The notes below the pieces were generated by a model, which saw only the letters and a list, made by a program, of their open reading frames with translations, made no database searches and was not told where the DNA came from. Below, in pieces: positions 50,363-62,100 of a stretch of 64,000 bases of DNA (position 1 is the stretch's first letter; each line of letters starts with the position of its first letter). The stretch covers positions 994,501 through 1,058,500 of the forward strand of contig NW_026870560.1 of assembly GCF_963576545.1 (NCBI RefSeq), written 5' to 3'. This DNA is from Limanda limanda (Eukaryota; Chordata; Actinopteri; Pleuronectiformes; Pleuronectidae). Made by a program: the position numbers and the translations under genes.

Positions 50363-53300
50363 CCTCAGATTTGGGGGAATTTCGTCGGTCGACCTCTTCC
50401 GAAGGTCGTACAAGCTCGGGGATGGTACCAATCGATCCGCAGGACCCAAATTAGTCCAGATGCAACCACTTTCCAAGTCTCTCCGACCTTCACAAAAAAA
50501 GTTATTCAAGAATATCTCTTTCTCCTATGTGCTTTCATCCCTAACCCTAACCCTAACCCTTCCGAAAGTCGGAGAAGCTCAAGGATGGTACCGATCGATG
50601 CGCGCTACCCCATTTAGTGGGGGCAGAGCCTACTTGCAAGTCTCTCCGACCTTCACAAAAAAAGTTATTCAAGAATATCTCTTTCTCCTATGTGCTTTCA
50701 TCCCTAACCCTAACCCTAACCCTTCCGAAAGTCGGAGAAGCTCAAGGATGGTACCGATCGATGTGCGCTACCCCATTTAGTGGGGGTAGAGCCTACTTGC
50801 AAGTCTCTCCGACCTTCACAAAAAAAGTTATTCAAGAATATCTCTTTCTCCTATGTGCTTTCATCCCTAACCCTAACCCTAACCCTTCCGAAAGTCGGAG
50901 AAGCTCAAGGATGGTACCGATCGATGCGCGCAACCCCATTTAGTGGGGGTAGAGCCTACTTGCAAGTCTCTCCGACCTTCACAAAAAAAGTTATTCAAGA
51001 ATATCTCCTCAGATTTGGGGGAATTTCGTCGGTCGACCTCTTCCGAAGGTCGTACAAGCTCGGGGATGGTACCAATCGATCCGCAGGACCCAAATTAGTC
51101 CAGATGCAACCACTTTCCAAGTCTCTCCGACCTTCACAAAAAAAGTTATTCAAGAATATCTCTTTCTCCTATGTGCTTTCATCCCTAACCCTAACCCTAA
51201 CCCTTCCGAAAGTCGGAGAAGCTCAAGGATGGTACCGATCGATGCGCGCTACCCCATTTAGTGGGAGTAGAGCCTACTTGCAAGTCTCTCCGACCTTCAC
51301 AAAAAAAGTTATTCAAGAATATCTCTTTCTCCTATGTGCTTTCATCCCTAACCCTAACCCTAACCCTTCCGAAAGTCGGAGAAGCTCAAGGATGGTACCG
51401 ATCGATGCGCGCAACCCCATTTAGTGGGGGTAGAGCCTACTTGCAAGTCTCTCCGACCTTCACAAAAAAAGTTATTCAAGAATATCTCCTCAGATTTGGG
51501 GGAATTTCGTCGGTCGACCTCTTCCGAAGGTCGTACAAGCTCGGGGATGGTACCAATCGATCCGCAGGACCCAAATTAGTCCAGATGCAACCACTTTCCA
51601 AGTCTCTCCGACCTTCACAAAAAAAGTTATTCAAGAATATCTCTTTCTCCTATGTGCTTTCATCCCTAACCCTAACCCTAACCCTTCCGAAAGTCGGAGA
51701 AGCTCAAGGATGGTACCGATCGATGCGCGCTACCCCATTTAGTGGGGGTAGAGCCTACTTGCAAGTCTCTCCGACCTTCACAAAAAAAGTTATTCAAGAA
51801 TATCTCTTTCTCCTATGTGCTTTCATCCCTAACCCTAACCCTAACCCTTCCGAAAGTCGGAGAAGCTCCAGGATGGTACCGATCGATGCGCGCTACCCCA
51901 TTTAGTGGGGGTAGAGCCTACTTGCAAGTCTCTCCGACCTTCACAAAAAAAGTTATTCAAGAATATCTCCTCAGATTTGGGGGAATTTCGTCGGTCGACC
52001 TCTTCCGAAGGTCGTACAAGCTCGGGGATGGTACCAATCGATCCGCAGGACACAAATTAGTCCAGATGCAACCACTTTCCAAGTCTCTCCGACCTTCACA
52101 AAAAAAGTTATTCAAGAATATCTCTTTCTCCTATGTGCTTTCATCCCTAACCCTAACCCTAACCCTTCCGAAAGTCGGAGAAGCTCAAGGATGGTACCGA
52201 TCGATGCGCGCTACCCCATTTAGTGGGGGTAGAGCCTACTTGCAAGTCTCTCCGACCTTCACAAAAAAAGTTATTCAAGAATATCTCTTTCTCCTATGTG
52301 CTTTCATCCCTAACCCTAACCCTTCCGAAAGTCGGAGAAGCTCAAGGATGGTACCGATCGATGCGCGCAACCCCATTTAGTGGGGGTAGAGCCTACTTGC
52401 AAGTCTCTCCGACCTTCACAAAAAAAGTTATTCAAGAATATCTCCTCAGATTTGGGGGAATTTCGTCGGTCGACCTCTTCCGAAGGTCGTACAAGCTCGG
52501 GGATGGTACCAATCGATCCGCAGGACCCAAATTAGTCCAAATGCAACCACTTTCCAAGTCTCTCCGACCTTCACAAAAAAAGTTATTCAAGAATATCTCT
52601 TTCTCCTATGTGCTTTCATCCCTAACCCTAACCCTAACCCTTCCGAAAGTCGGAGAAGCTCAAGGATGGTACCGATCGATGCGCGCTACCCCATTTAGTG
52701 GGGGTAGAGCCTACTTGCAAGTCTCTCCGACCTTCACAAAAAAAGTTATTCAAGAATATCTCTTTCTCCTATGTGCTTTCATCCCTAACCCTAACCCTAA
52801 CCCTTCCGAAAGTCGGAGAAGCTCAAGGATGGTACCGATCGATGCGCGCTACCCCATTTAGTGGGGGTAGAGCCTACTTGCAAGTCTCTCCGACCTTCAC
52901 AAAAAAAGTTATTCAAGAATATCTCTTTCTCCTATGTGCTTTCATCCCTAACCCTAACCCTAACCCTTCCGGAAGTCGGAGAAGCTCAAGGATGGTACCG
53001 ATCGATGCGCGCTACCACATTTAGTGGGGGTAGAGCCTACTTGCAAGTCTCTCCGACCTTCACAAAAAAAGTTATTCAAGAATATCTCTTTCTCCTATGT
53101 GCTTTCATCCCTAACCCTAACCCTAACCCTTCCAAAAGTCGGAGAAGCTCAAGGATGGTACCGATCGATGCGCGCTACCCCATTTAGTGGGGGTAGAGCC
53201 TACTTGCAAGTCTCTCCGACCTTCACAAAAAAAGTAATTCAAGAATATCTCTTTCTCCTATGTGCTTTCATCCCTAACCCTAACCCGAACCCTTCCGAAA

Positions 53301-55019
53301 GTCGGAGAAGCTCAAGGATGGTACCGATCGATGCGCGCTACCACATTTAGTGGGGGTAGAGCCTACTTGCAAGTCTCTCCGACCTTCACAAAAAAAGTTA
53401 TTCAAGAATATCTCTTTCTCCTATGTGCTTTCATCCCTAACCCTAACCCTAACCCTTCCGAAAGTCGGAGAAGCTCAAGGATGGTACCGATCGATGCGCG
53501 CAACCCCATTTAGTGGGGGTAGAGCCTACTTGCAAGTCTCTCCGACCTTCACAAAAAAAGTAATTCAAGAATATCTCCTCAGATTTGGGGGAATTTCGTC
53601 GGTCGACCTCTTCCGAAGGTCGTACAAGCTCGGGGATGGTACCAATCGATCCGCAGGACCCAAATTAGTCCAGATGCAACCACTTTCCAAGTCTCTCCGA
53701 CCTTCACAAAAAAAGTTATTCAAGAATATCTCTTTCTCCTATGTGCTTTCATCCCTAACCCTAACCCTAACCCTTCCGAAAGTCGGAGAAGCTCAAGGAT
53801 GGTACCGATCGATGCGCGCTACCCCATTTAGTGGGAGTAGAGCCTACTTGCAAGTCTCTCCGACCTTCACAAAAAAAGTTATTCAAGAATATCTCTTTCT
53901 CCTATGTGCTTTCATCCCTAACCCTAACCCTAACCCTTCCGAAAGTCGGAGAAGCTCAAGGATGGTACCGATCGATGCGCGCAACCCCATTTAGTGGGGG
54001 TAGAGCCTACTTGCAAGTCTCTCCGACCTTCACAAAAAAAGTTATTCAAGAATATCTCCTCAGATTTGGGGGAATTTCGTCGGTCGACCTCTTCCGAAGG
54101 TCGTACAAGCTCGGGGATGGTACCAATCGATCCGCAGGACCCAAATTAGTCCAGATGCAACCACTTTCCAAGTCTCTCCGACCTTCACAAAAAAAGTTAT
54201 TCAAGAATATCTCTTTCTCCTATGTGCTTTCATCCCTAACCCTAACCCTAACCCTTCCGAAAGTCGGAGAAGCTCAAGGATGGTACCGATCGATGCGCGC
54301 TACCCCATTTAGTGGGGGTAGAGCCTACTTGCAAGTCTCTCCGACCTTCACAAAAAACGTTATTCAAGAATATCTCTTTCTCCTATGTGCTTTCATCCCT
54401 AACCCTAACCCTAACCCTTCCGAAAGTCGGAAAAGCTCAAGGATGGTACCGATCGATGCGCGCTACCCCATTTAGTGGGGGTAGAGCCTACTTGCAAGTC
54501 TCTCCGACCTTCACAAAAAAAGTTATTCAAGAATATCTCCTCAGATTTGGGGGAATTTCGTCGGTCGACCTCTTCCGAAGGTCGTACAAGCTCGGGGATG
54601 GTACCAATCGATCCGCAGGACACAAATTAGTCCAGATGCAACCACTTTCCAAGTCTCTCCGACCTTCACAAAAAAAGTTATTCAAGAATATCTCTTTCTC
54701 CTATGTGCTTTCATCCCTAACCCTAACCCTAACCCTTCCGAAAGTCGGAGAAGCTCAAGGATGGTACCGATCGATGCGCGCTACCCCATTTAGTGGGGGT
54801 AGAGCCTACTTGCAAGTCTCTCCGACCTTCACAAAAAAAGTTATTCAAGAATATCTCTTTCTCCTATGTGCTTTCATCCCTAACCCTAACCCTAACCCTT
54901 CCGAAAGTCGGAGAAGCTCAAGGATGGTACCGATCGATGCGCGCAACCCCATTTAGTGGGGGTAGAGCCTACTTGCAAGTCTCTCCGACCTTCACAAAAA
55001 AAGTTATTCAAGAATATCT
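50363..55019 (+). repeat. 2236/2570-bp offset block
   Basis: A runs are 3,2,2,2,6,2,2,2. The B variant AGGACACAAATT occurs at about 49813, 52049 and 54619 (offsets 2236 and 2570), and CTCCAGGATGG at about 49632 and 51868. B starts 51007/53577, 51488/54058 and 51969/54539 are all 2570 bp apart. The six-A run at 52599-53576 is the longest here and holds unusual A copies (CCGGAAGTCGG, CTACCACATTT twice, CCCGAACCC). One two-unit A near 52306 has three units in its partner near 54876. Confidence 0.88.
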
Positions 55020-58000
55020 CCTCAGATTTGGGGGAATTTCGTCGGTCGACCTCTTCCGAAGGTCGTACAAGCTCGGGGATGGTACCAATCGATCTGCAGG
55101 ACCCAAATTAGTCCAGATGCAACCACTTTCCAAGTCTCTCCGACCTTCACAAAAAAAGTTATTCAAGAATATCTCTTTCTCCTATGTGCTTTCATCCCTA
55201 ACCCTAACCCTAACCCTTCCGAAAGTCGGAGAAGCTCAAGGATGGTACCGATCGATGCGCGCTACCCCATTTAGTGGGGGTAGAGCCTACTTGCAAGTCT
55301 CTCCGACCTTCACAAAAAAAGTTATTCAAGAATATCTCTTTCTCCTATGTGCTTTCATCCCTAACCCTAACCCTAACCCTTCCGAAAGTCGGAGAAGCTC
55401 AAGGATGGTACCGATCGATGCGCGCTACCCCATTTAGTGGGGGTAGAGCCTACTTGCAAGTCTCTCCGACCTTCACAAAAAAAGTTATTCAAGAATATCT
55501 CTTTCTCCTATGTGCTTTCATCCCTAACCCTAACCCTAACCCTTCCGAAAGTCGGAGAAGCTCAAGGATGGTACCGATCGATGCGCGCAACCCCATTTAG
55601 TGGGGGTAGAGCCTACTTGCAAGTCTCTCCGACCTTCACAAAAAAAGTAATTCAAGAATATCTCCTCAGATTTGGGGGAATTTCGTCGGTCGACCTCTTC
55701 CGAAGGTCGTACAAGCTCGGGGATGGTACCAATCGATCCGCAGGACCCAAATTAGTCCAGATGCAACCACTTTCCAAGTCTCTCCGACCTTCACAAAAAA
55801 AGTTATTCAAGAATATCTCTTTCTCCTATGTGCTTTCATCCCTAACCCTAACCCTAACCCTTCCGAAAGTCGGAGAAGCTCAAGGATGGTACCGATCGAT
55901 GCGCGCTACCCCATTTAGTGGGGGTAGAGCCTACTTGCAAGTCTCTCCGACCTTCACAAAAAAAGTTATTCAAGAATATCTCTTTCTCCTATGTGCTTTC
56001 ATCCCTAACCCTAACCCTAACCCTTCCGAAAGTCGGAGAAGCTCAAGGATGGTACCGATCGATGCGCGCAACCCCATTTAGTGGGGGTAGAGCCTACTTG
56101 CAAGTCTCTCCGACCTTCACAAAAAAAGTTATTCAAGAATATCTCCTCAGATTTGGGGGAATTTCGTCGGTCGACCTCTTCCGAAGGTCGTACAAGCTCG
56201 GGGATGGTACCAATCGATCCGCAGGACCCAAATTAGTCCAGATGCAACCACTTTCCAAGTCTCTCCGACCTTCACAAAAAAAGTTATTCAAGAATATCTC
56301 TTTCTCCTATGTGCTTTCATCCCTAACCCTAACCCTTCCGAAAGTCGGAGAAGCTCAAGGATGGTACCGATCGATGCGCGCTACCCCATTTAGTGGGGGT
56401 AGAGCCTACTTGCAAGTCTCTCCGACCTTCACAAAAAAAGTTATTCAAGAATATCTCTTTCTCCTATGTGCTTTCATCCCTAACCCTAACCCTAACCCTT
56501 CCGAAAGTCGGAGAAGCTCAAGGATGGTACCGATCGATGCGCGCAACCCCATTTAGTGGGGGTAGAGCCTACTTGCAAGTCTCTCCGACCTTCACAAAAA
56601 AAGTTATTCAAGAATATCTCCTCAGATTTGGGGGAATTTCGTCGGTCGACCTCTTCCGAAGGTCGTACAAGCTCGGGGATGGTACCAATCGATCCGCAGG
56701 ACCCAAATTAGTCCAGATGCAACCACTTTCCAAGTCTCTCCGACCTTCACAAAAAAAGTTATTCAAGAATATCTCTTTCTCCTATGTGCTTTCATCCCTA
56801 ACCCTAACCCTTCCGAAAGTCGGAGAAGCTCAAGGATGGTACCGATCGATGCGCGCTACCCCATTTAGTGGGGGTAGAGCCTACTTGCAAGTCTCTCCGA
56901 CCTTCACAAAAAAAGTTATTCAAGAATATCTCTTTTTTCCTATGTGCTTTCATCCCTAACCCTAACCCTAACCCTTCCGAAAGTCGGAGAAGCTCAAGGA
57001 TGGTACCGATCGATGCGCGCAACCCCATTTAGTGGGGGTAGAGCCTACTTGCAAGTCTCTCCGACCTTCACAAAAAAAGTTATTCAAGAATATCTCCTCA
57101 GATTTGGGGGAATTTCGTCGGTCGACCTCTTCCGAAGGTCGTACAAGCTCGGGGATGGTACCAATCGATCCGCAGGACCCAAATTAGTCCAGATGCAACC
57201 ACTTTCCAAGTCTCTCCGACCTTCACAAAAAAAGTTATTCAAGAATATCTCTTTCTCCTATGTGCTTTCATCCCTAACCCTAACCCTAACCCTTCCGAAA
57301 GTCGGAGAAGCTCAAGGATGGTACCGATCGATGCGCGCTACCCCATTTAGTGGGGGTAGAGCCTACTTGCAAGTCTCTCCGACCTTCACAAAAAAAGTTA
57401 TTCAAGAATATCTCTTTCTCCTATGTGCTTTCATCCCTAACCCTAACCCTAACCCTTCCGAAAGTCGGAGAAGCTCAAGGATGGTACCGATCGATGCGCG
57501 CTACCCCATTTAGTGGGGGTAGAGCCTACTTGCAAGTCTCTCCGACCTTCACAAAAAAAGTTATTCAAGAATATCTCTTTCTCCTATGTGCTTTCATCCC
57601 TAACCCTAACCCTAACCCTTCCGAAAGTCGGAGAAGCTCAAGGATGGTACCGATCGATGCGCGCAACCCCATTTAGTGGGGGTAGAGCCTACTTGCAAGT
57701 CTCTCCGACCTTCACAAAAAAAGTAATTCAAGAATATCTCCTCAGATTTGGGGGAATTTCGTCGGTCGACCTCTTCCGAAGGTCGTACAAGCTCGGGGAT
57801 GGTACCAATCGATCCGCAGGACCCAAATTAGTCCAGATGCAACCACTTTCCAAGTCTCTCCGACCTTCACAAAAAAAGTTATTCAAGAATATCTCTTTCT
57901 CCTATGTGCTTTCATCCCTAACCCTAACCCTAACCCTTCCGAAAGTCGGAGAAGCTCAAGGATGGTACCGATCGATGCGCGCTACCCCATTTAGTGGGGG

Positions 58001-59170
58001 TAGAGCCTACTTGCAAGTCTCTCCGACCTTCACAAAAAAAGTTATTCAAGAATATCTCTTTCTCCTATGTGCTTTCATCCCTAACCCTAACCCTAACCCT
58101 TCCGAAAGTCGGAGAAGCTCAAGGATGGTACCGATCGATGCGCGCAACCCCATTTAGTGGGGGTAGAGCCTACTTGCAAGTCTCTCCGACCTTCACAAAA
58201 AAAGTTATTCAAGAATATCTCCTCAGATTTGGGGGAATTTCGTCGGTCGACCTCTTCCGAAGGTCGTACAAGCTCGGGGATGGTACCAATCGATCCGCAG
58301 GACCCAAATTAGTCCAGATGCAACCACTTTCCAAGTCTCTCCGACCTTCACAAAAAAAGTTATTCAAGAATATCTCTTTCTCCTATGTGCTTTCATCCCT
58401 AACCCTAACCCTTCCGAAAGTCGGAGAAGCTCAAGGATGGTACCGATCGATGCGCGCTACCCCATTTAGTGGGGGTAGAGCCTACTTGCAAGTCTCTCCG
58501 ACCTTCACAAAAAAAGTTATTCAAGAATATCTCTTTCTCCTATGTGCTTTCATCCCTAACCCTAACCCTAACCCTTCCGAAAGTCGGAGAAGCTCAAGGA
58601 TGGTACCGATCGATGCGCGCAACCCCATTTAGTGGGGGTAGAGCCTACTTGCAAGTCTCTCCGACCTTCACAAAAAAAGTTATTCAAGAATATCTCCTCA
58701 GATTTGGGGGAATTTCGTCGGTCGACCTCTTCCGAAGGTCGTACAAGCTCGGGGATGGTACCAATCGATCCGCAGGACCCAAATTAGTCCAGATGCAACC
58801 ACTTTCCAAGTCTCTCCGACCTTCACAAAAAAAGTTATTCAAGAATATCTCTTTCTCCTATGTGCTTTCATCCCTAACCCTAACCCTTCCGAAAGTCGGA
58901 GAAGCTCAAGGATGGTACCGATCGATGCGCGCTACCCCATTTAGTGGGGGTAGAGCCTACTTGCAAGTCTCTCCGACCTTCACAAAAAAAGTTATTCAAG
59001 AATATCTCTTTCTCCTATGTGCTTTCATCCCTAACCCTAACCCTAACCCTTCCGAAAGTCGGAGAAGCTCAAGGATGGTACCGATCGATGCGCGCAACCC
59101 CATTTAGTGGGGGTAGAGCCTACTTGCAAGTCTCTCCGACCTTCACAAAAAAAGTTATTCAAGAATATCT
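55020..59170 (+). repeat. 2076-bp higher-order repeat, two copies
   Basis: A runs 3,2,2,2 occur twice, starting at 55020 and 57096. B starts 55664/57740, 56145/58221 and 56620/58696 are each 2076 bp apart, with a GTAATTC tail before 55664 and 57740. Inside it, a 475-bp unit (B, short A, full A) repeats at 56145-57095 and 58221-59170. Copy 1 contains the window's only odd-length change, one extra T in the A starting at 56932. Confidence 0.9.
56932..57095 (+). repeat. Monomer A with a 1-bp insertion (164 bp)
   Basis: The head reads CTTTTTTCCTATG instead of CTTTCTCCTATG: one C-to-T change plus one extra T, making a T6 run. It is the only unit whose length is not explained by whole CCCTAA units, and it breaks the frame that otherwise runs through neighbouring monomers. 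It could be a true slippage event or a homopolymer sequencing error. Confidence 0.9.
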
Positions 59171-62100
59171 CCTCAGATTTGGGGGAATTTCGTCGGTCGA
59201 CCTCTTCCGAAGGTCGTACAAGCTCGGGGATGGTACCAATCGATCCGCAGGACCCAAATTAGTCCAGATGCAACCACTTTCCAAGTCTCTCCGACCTTCA
59301 CAAAAAAAGTTATTCAAGAATATCTCTTTCTCCTATGTGCTTTCATCCCTAACCCTAACCCTAACCCTTCCGAAAGTCGGAGAAGCTCAAGGATGGTACC
59401 GATCGATGCGCGCTACCCCATTTAGTGGGGGTAGAGCCTACTTGCAAGTCTCTCCGACCTTCACAAAAAAAGTTATTCAAGAATATCTCTTTCTCCTATG
59501 TGCTTTCATCCCTAACCCTAACCCTAACCCTTCCGAAAGTCGGAGAAGCTCAAGGATGGTACCGATCGATGCGCGCTACCCCATTTAGTGGGGGTAGAGC
59601 CTACTTGCAAGTCTCTCCGACCTTCACAAAAAAAGTTATTCAAGAATATCTCTTTCTCCTATGTGCTTTCATCCCTAACCCTAACCCTTCCGAAAGTCGG
59701 AGAAGCTCAAGGATGGTACCGATCGATGCGCGCTACCACATTTAGTGGGGGTAGAGCCTACTTGCAAGTCTCTCCGACCTTCACAAAAAAAGTTATTCAA
59801 GAATATCTCTTTCTCCTATGTGCTTTCATCCCTAACCCTAACCCTAACCCTTCCGAAAGTCGGAGAAGCTCAAGGATGGTACCGATCGATGCGCGCAACC
59901 CCATTTAGTGGGGGTAGAGCCTACTTGCAAGTCTCTCCGACCTTCACAAAAAAAGTTATTCAAGAATATCTCTTTCTCCTATGTGCTTTCATCCCTAACC
60001 CTAACCCTTCCGAAAGTCGGAGAAGCTCAAGGATGGTACCGATCGATGCGCGCAACCCCATTTAGTGGGGGTAGAGCCTACTTGCAAGTCTCTCCGACCT
60101 TCACAAAAAAAGTAATTCAAGAATATCTCCTCAGATTTGGGGGAATTTCGTCGGTCGACCTCTTCCGAAGGTCGTACAAGCTCGGGGATGGTACCAATCG
60201 ATCCGCAGGACCCAAATTAGTCCAGATGCAACCACTTTCCAAGTCTCTCCGACCTTCACAAAAAAAGTTATTCAAGAATATCTCTTTCTCCTATGTGCTT
60301 TCATCCCTAACCCTAACCCTAACCCTTCCGAAAGTCGGAGAAGCTCAAGGATGGTACCGATCGATGCGCGCTACCCCATTTAGTGGGGGCAGAGCCTACT
60401 TGCAAGTCTCTCCGACCTTCACAAAAAAAGTTATTCAAGAATATCTCTTTCTCCTATGTGCTTTCATCCCTAACCCTAACCCTAACCCTTCCGAAAGTCG
60501 GAGAAGCTCAAGGATGGTACCGATCGATGCGCGCTACCCCATTTAGTGGGGGTAGAGCCTACTTGCAAGTCTCTCCGACCTTCACAAAAAAAGTTATTCA
60601 AGAATATCTCTTTCTCCTATGTGCTTTCATCCCTAACCCTAACCCTAACCCTTCCGAAAGTCGGAGAAGCTCAAGGATGGTACCGATCGATGCGCGCAAC
60701 CCCATTTAGTGGGGGTAGAGCCTACTTGCAAGTCTCTCCGACCTTCACAAAAAAAGTAATTCAAGAATATCTCCTCAGATTTGGGGGAATTTCGTCGGTC
60801 GACCTCTTCCGAAGGTCGTACAAGCTCGGGGATGGTACCAATCGATCCGCAGGACCCAAATTAGTCCAGATGCAACCACTTTCCAAGTCTCTCCGACCTT
60901 CACAAAAAAAGTTATTCAAGAATATCTCTTTCTCCTATGTGCTTTCATCCCTAACCCTAACCCTAACCCTTCCGAAAGTCGGAGAAGCTCAAGGATGGTA
61001 CCGATCGATGCGCGCTACCCCATTTAGTGGGGGTAGAGCCTACTTGCAAGTCTCTCCGACCTTCACAAAAAAAGTTATTCAAGAATATCTCTTTCTCCTA
61101 TGTGCTTTCATCCCTAACCCTAACCCTTCCGAAAGTCGGAGAAGCTCAAGGATGGTACCGATCGATGCGCGCTACCACATTTAGTGGGGGTAGAGCCTAC
61201 TTGCAAGTCTCTCCGACCTTCACAAAAAAAGTTATTCAAGAATATCTCCTCAGATTTGGGGGAATTTCGTCGGTCGACCTCTTCCGAAGGTCGTACAAGC
61301 TCGGGGATGGTACCAATCGATCCGCAGGACCCAAATTAGTCCAGATGCAACCACTTTCCAAGTCTCTCCGACCTTCACAAAAAAAGTTATTCAAGAATAT
61401 CTCTTTCTCCTATGTGCTTTCATCCCTAACCCTAACCCTAACCCTTCCGAAAGTCGGAGAAGCTCAAGGATGGTACCGATCGATGCGCGCTACCCCATTT
61501 AGTGGGGGCAGAGCCTACTTGCAAGTCTCTCCGACCTTCACAAAAAAAGTTATTCAAGAATATCTCTTTCTCCTATGTGCTTTCATCCCTAACCCTAACC
61601 CTAACCCTTCCGAAAGTCGGAGAAGCTCAAGGATGGTACCGATCGATGCGCGCAACCCCATTTAGTGGGGGTAGAGCCTACTTGCAAGTCTCTCCGACCT
61701 TCACAAAAAAAGTTATTCAAGAATATCTCCTCAGATTTGGGGGAATTTCGTCGGTCGACCTCTTCCGAAGGTCGTACAAGCTCGGGGATGGTACCAATCG
61801 ATCCGCAGGACCCAAATTAGTCCAGATGCAACCACTTTCCAAGTCTCTCCGACCTTCACAAAAAAAGTTATTCAAGAATATCTCTTTCTCCTATGTGCTT
61901 TCATCCCTACCCCTAACCCTAACCCTTCCGAAAGTCGGAGAAGCTCAAGGATGGTACCGATCGATGCGCGCTACCCCATTTAGTGGGGGTAGAGCCTACT
62001 TGCAAGTCTCTCCGACCTTCACAAAAAAAGTTATTCAAGAATATCTCTTTCTCCTATGTGCTTTCATCCCTAACCCTAACCCTAACCCTTCCGAAAGTCG

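Noticed and set aside
56932..57095. The 1-bp insertion as a functional frameshift
   Set aside because: No real reading frame exists to be shifted; it is simply a T-run change or sequencing error.
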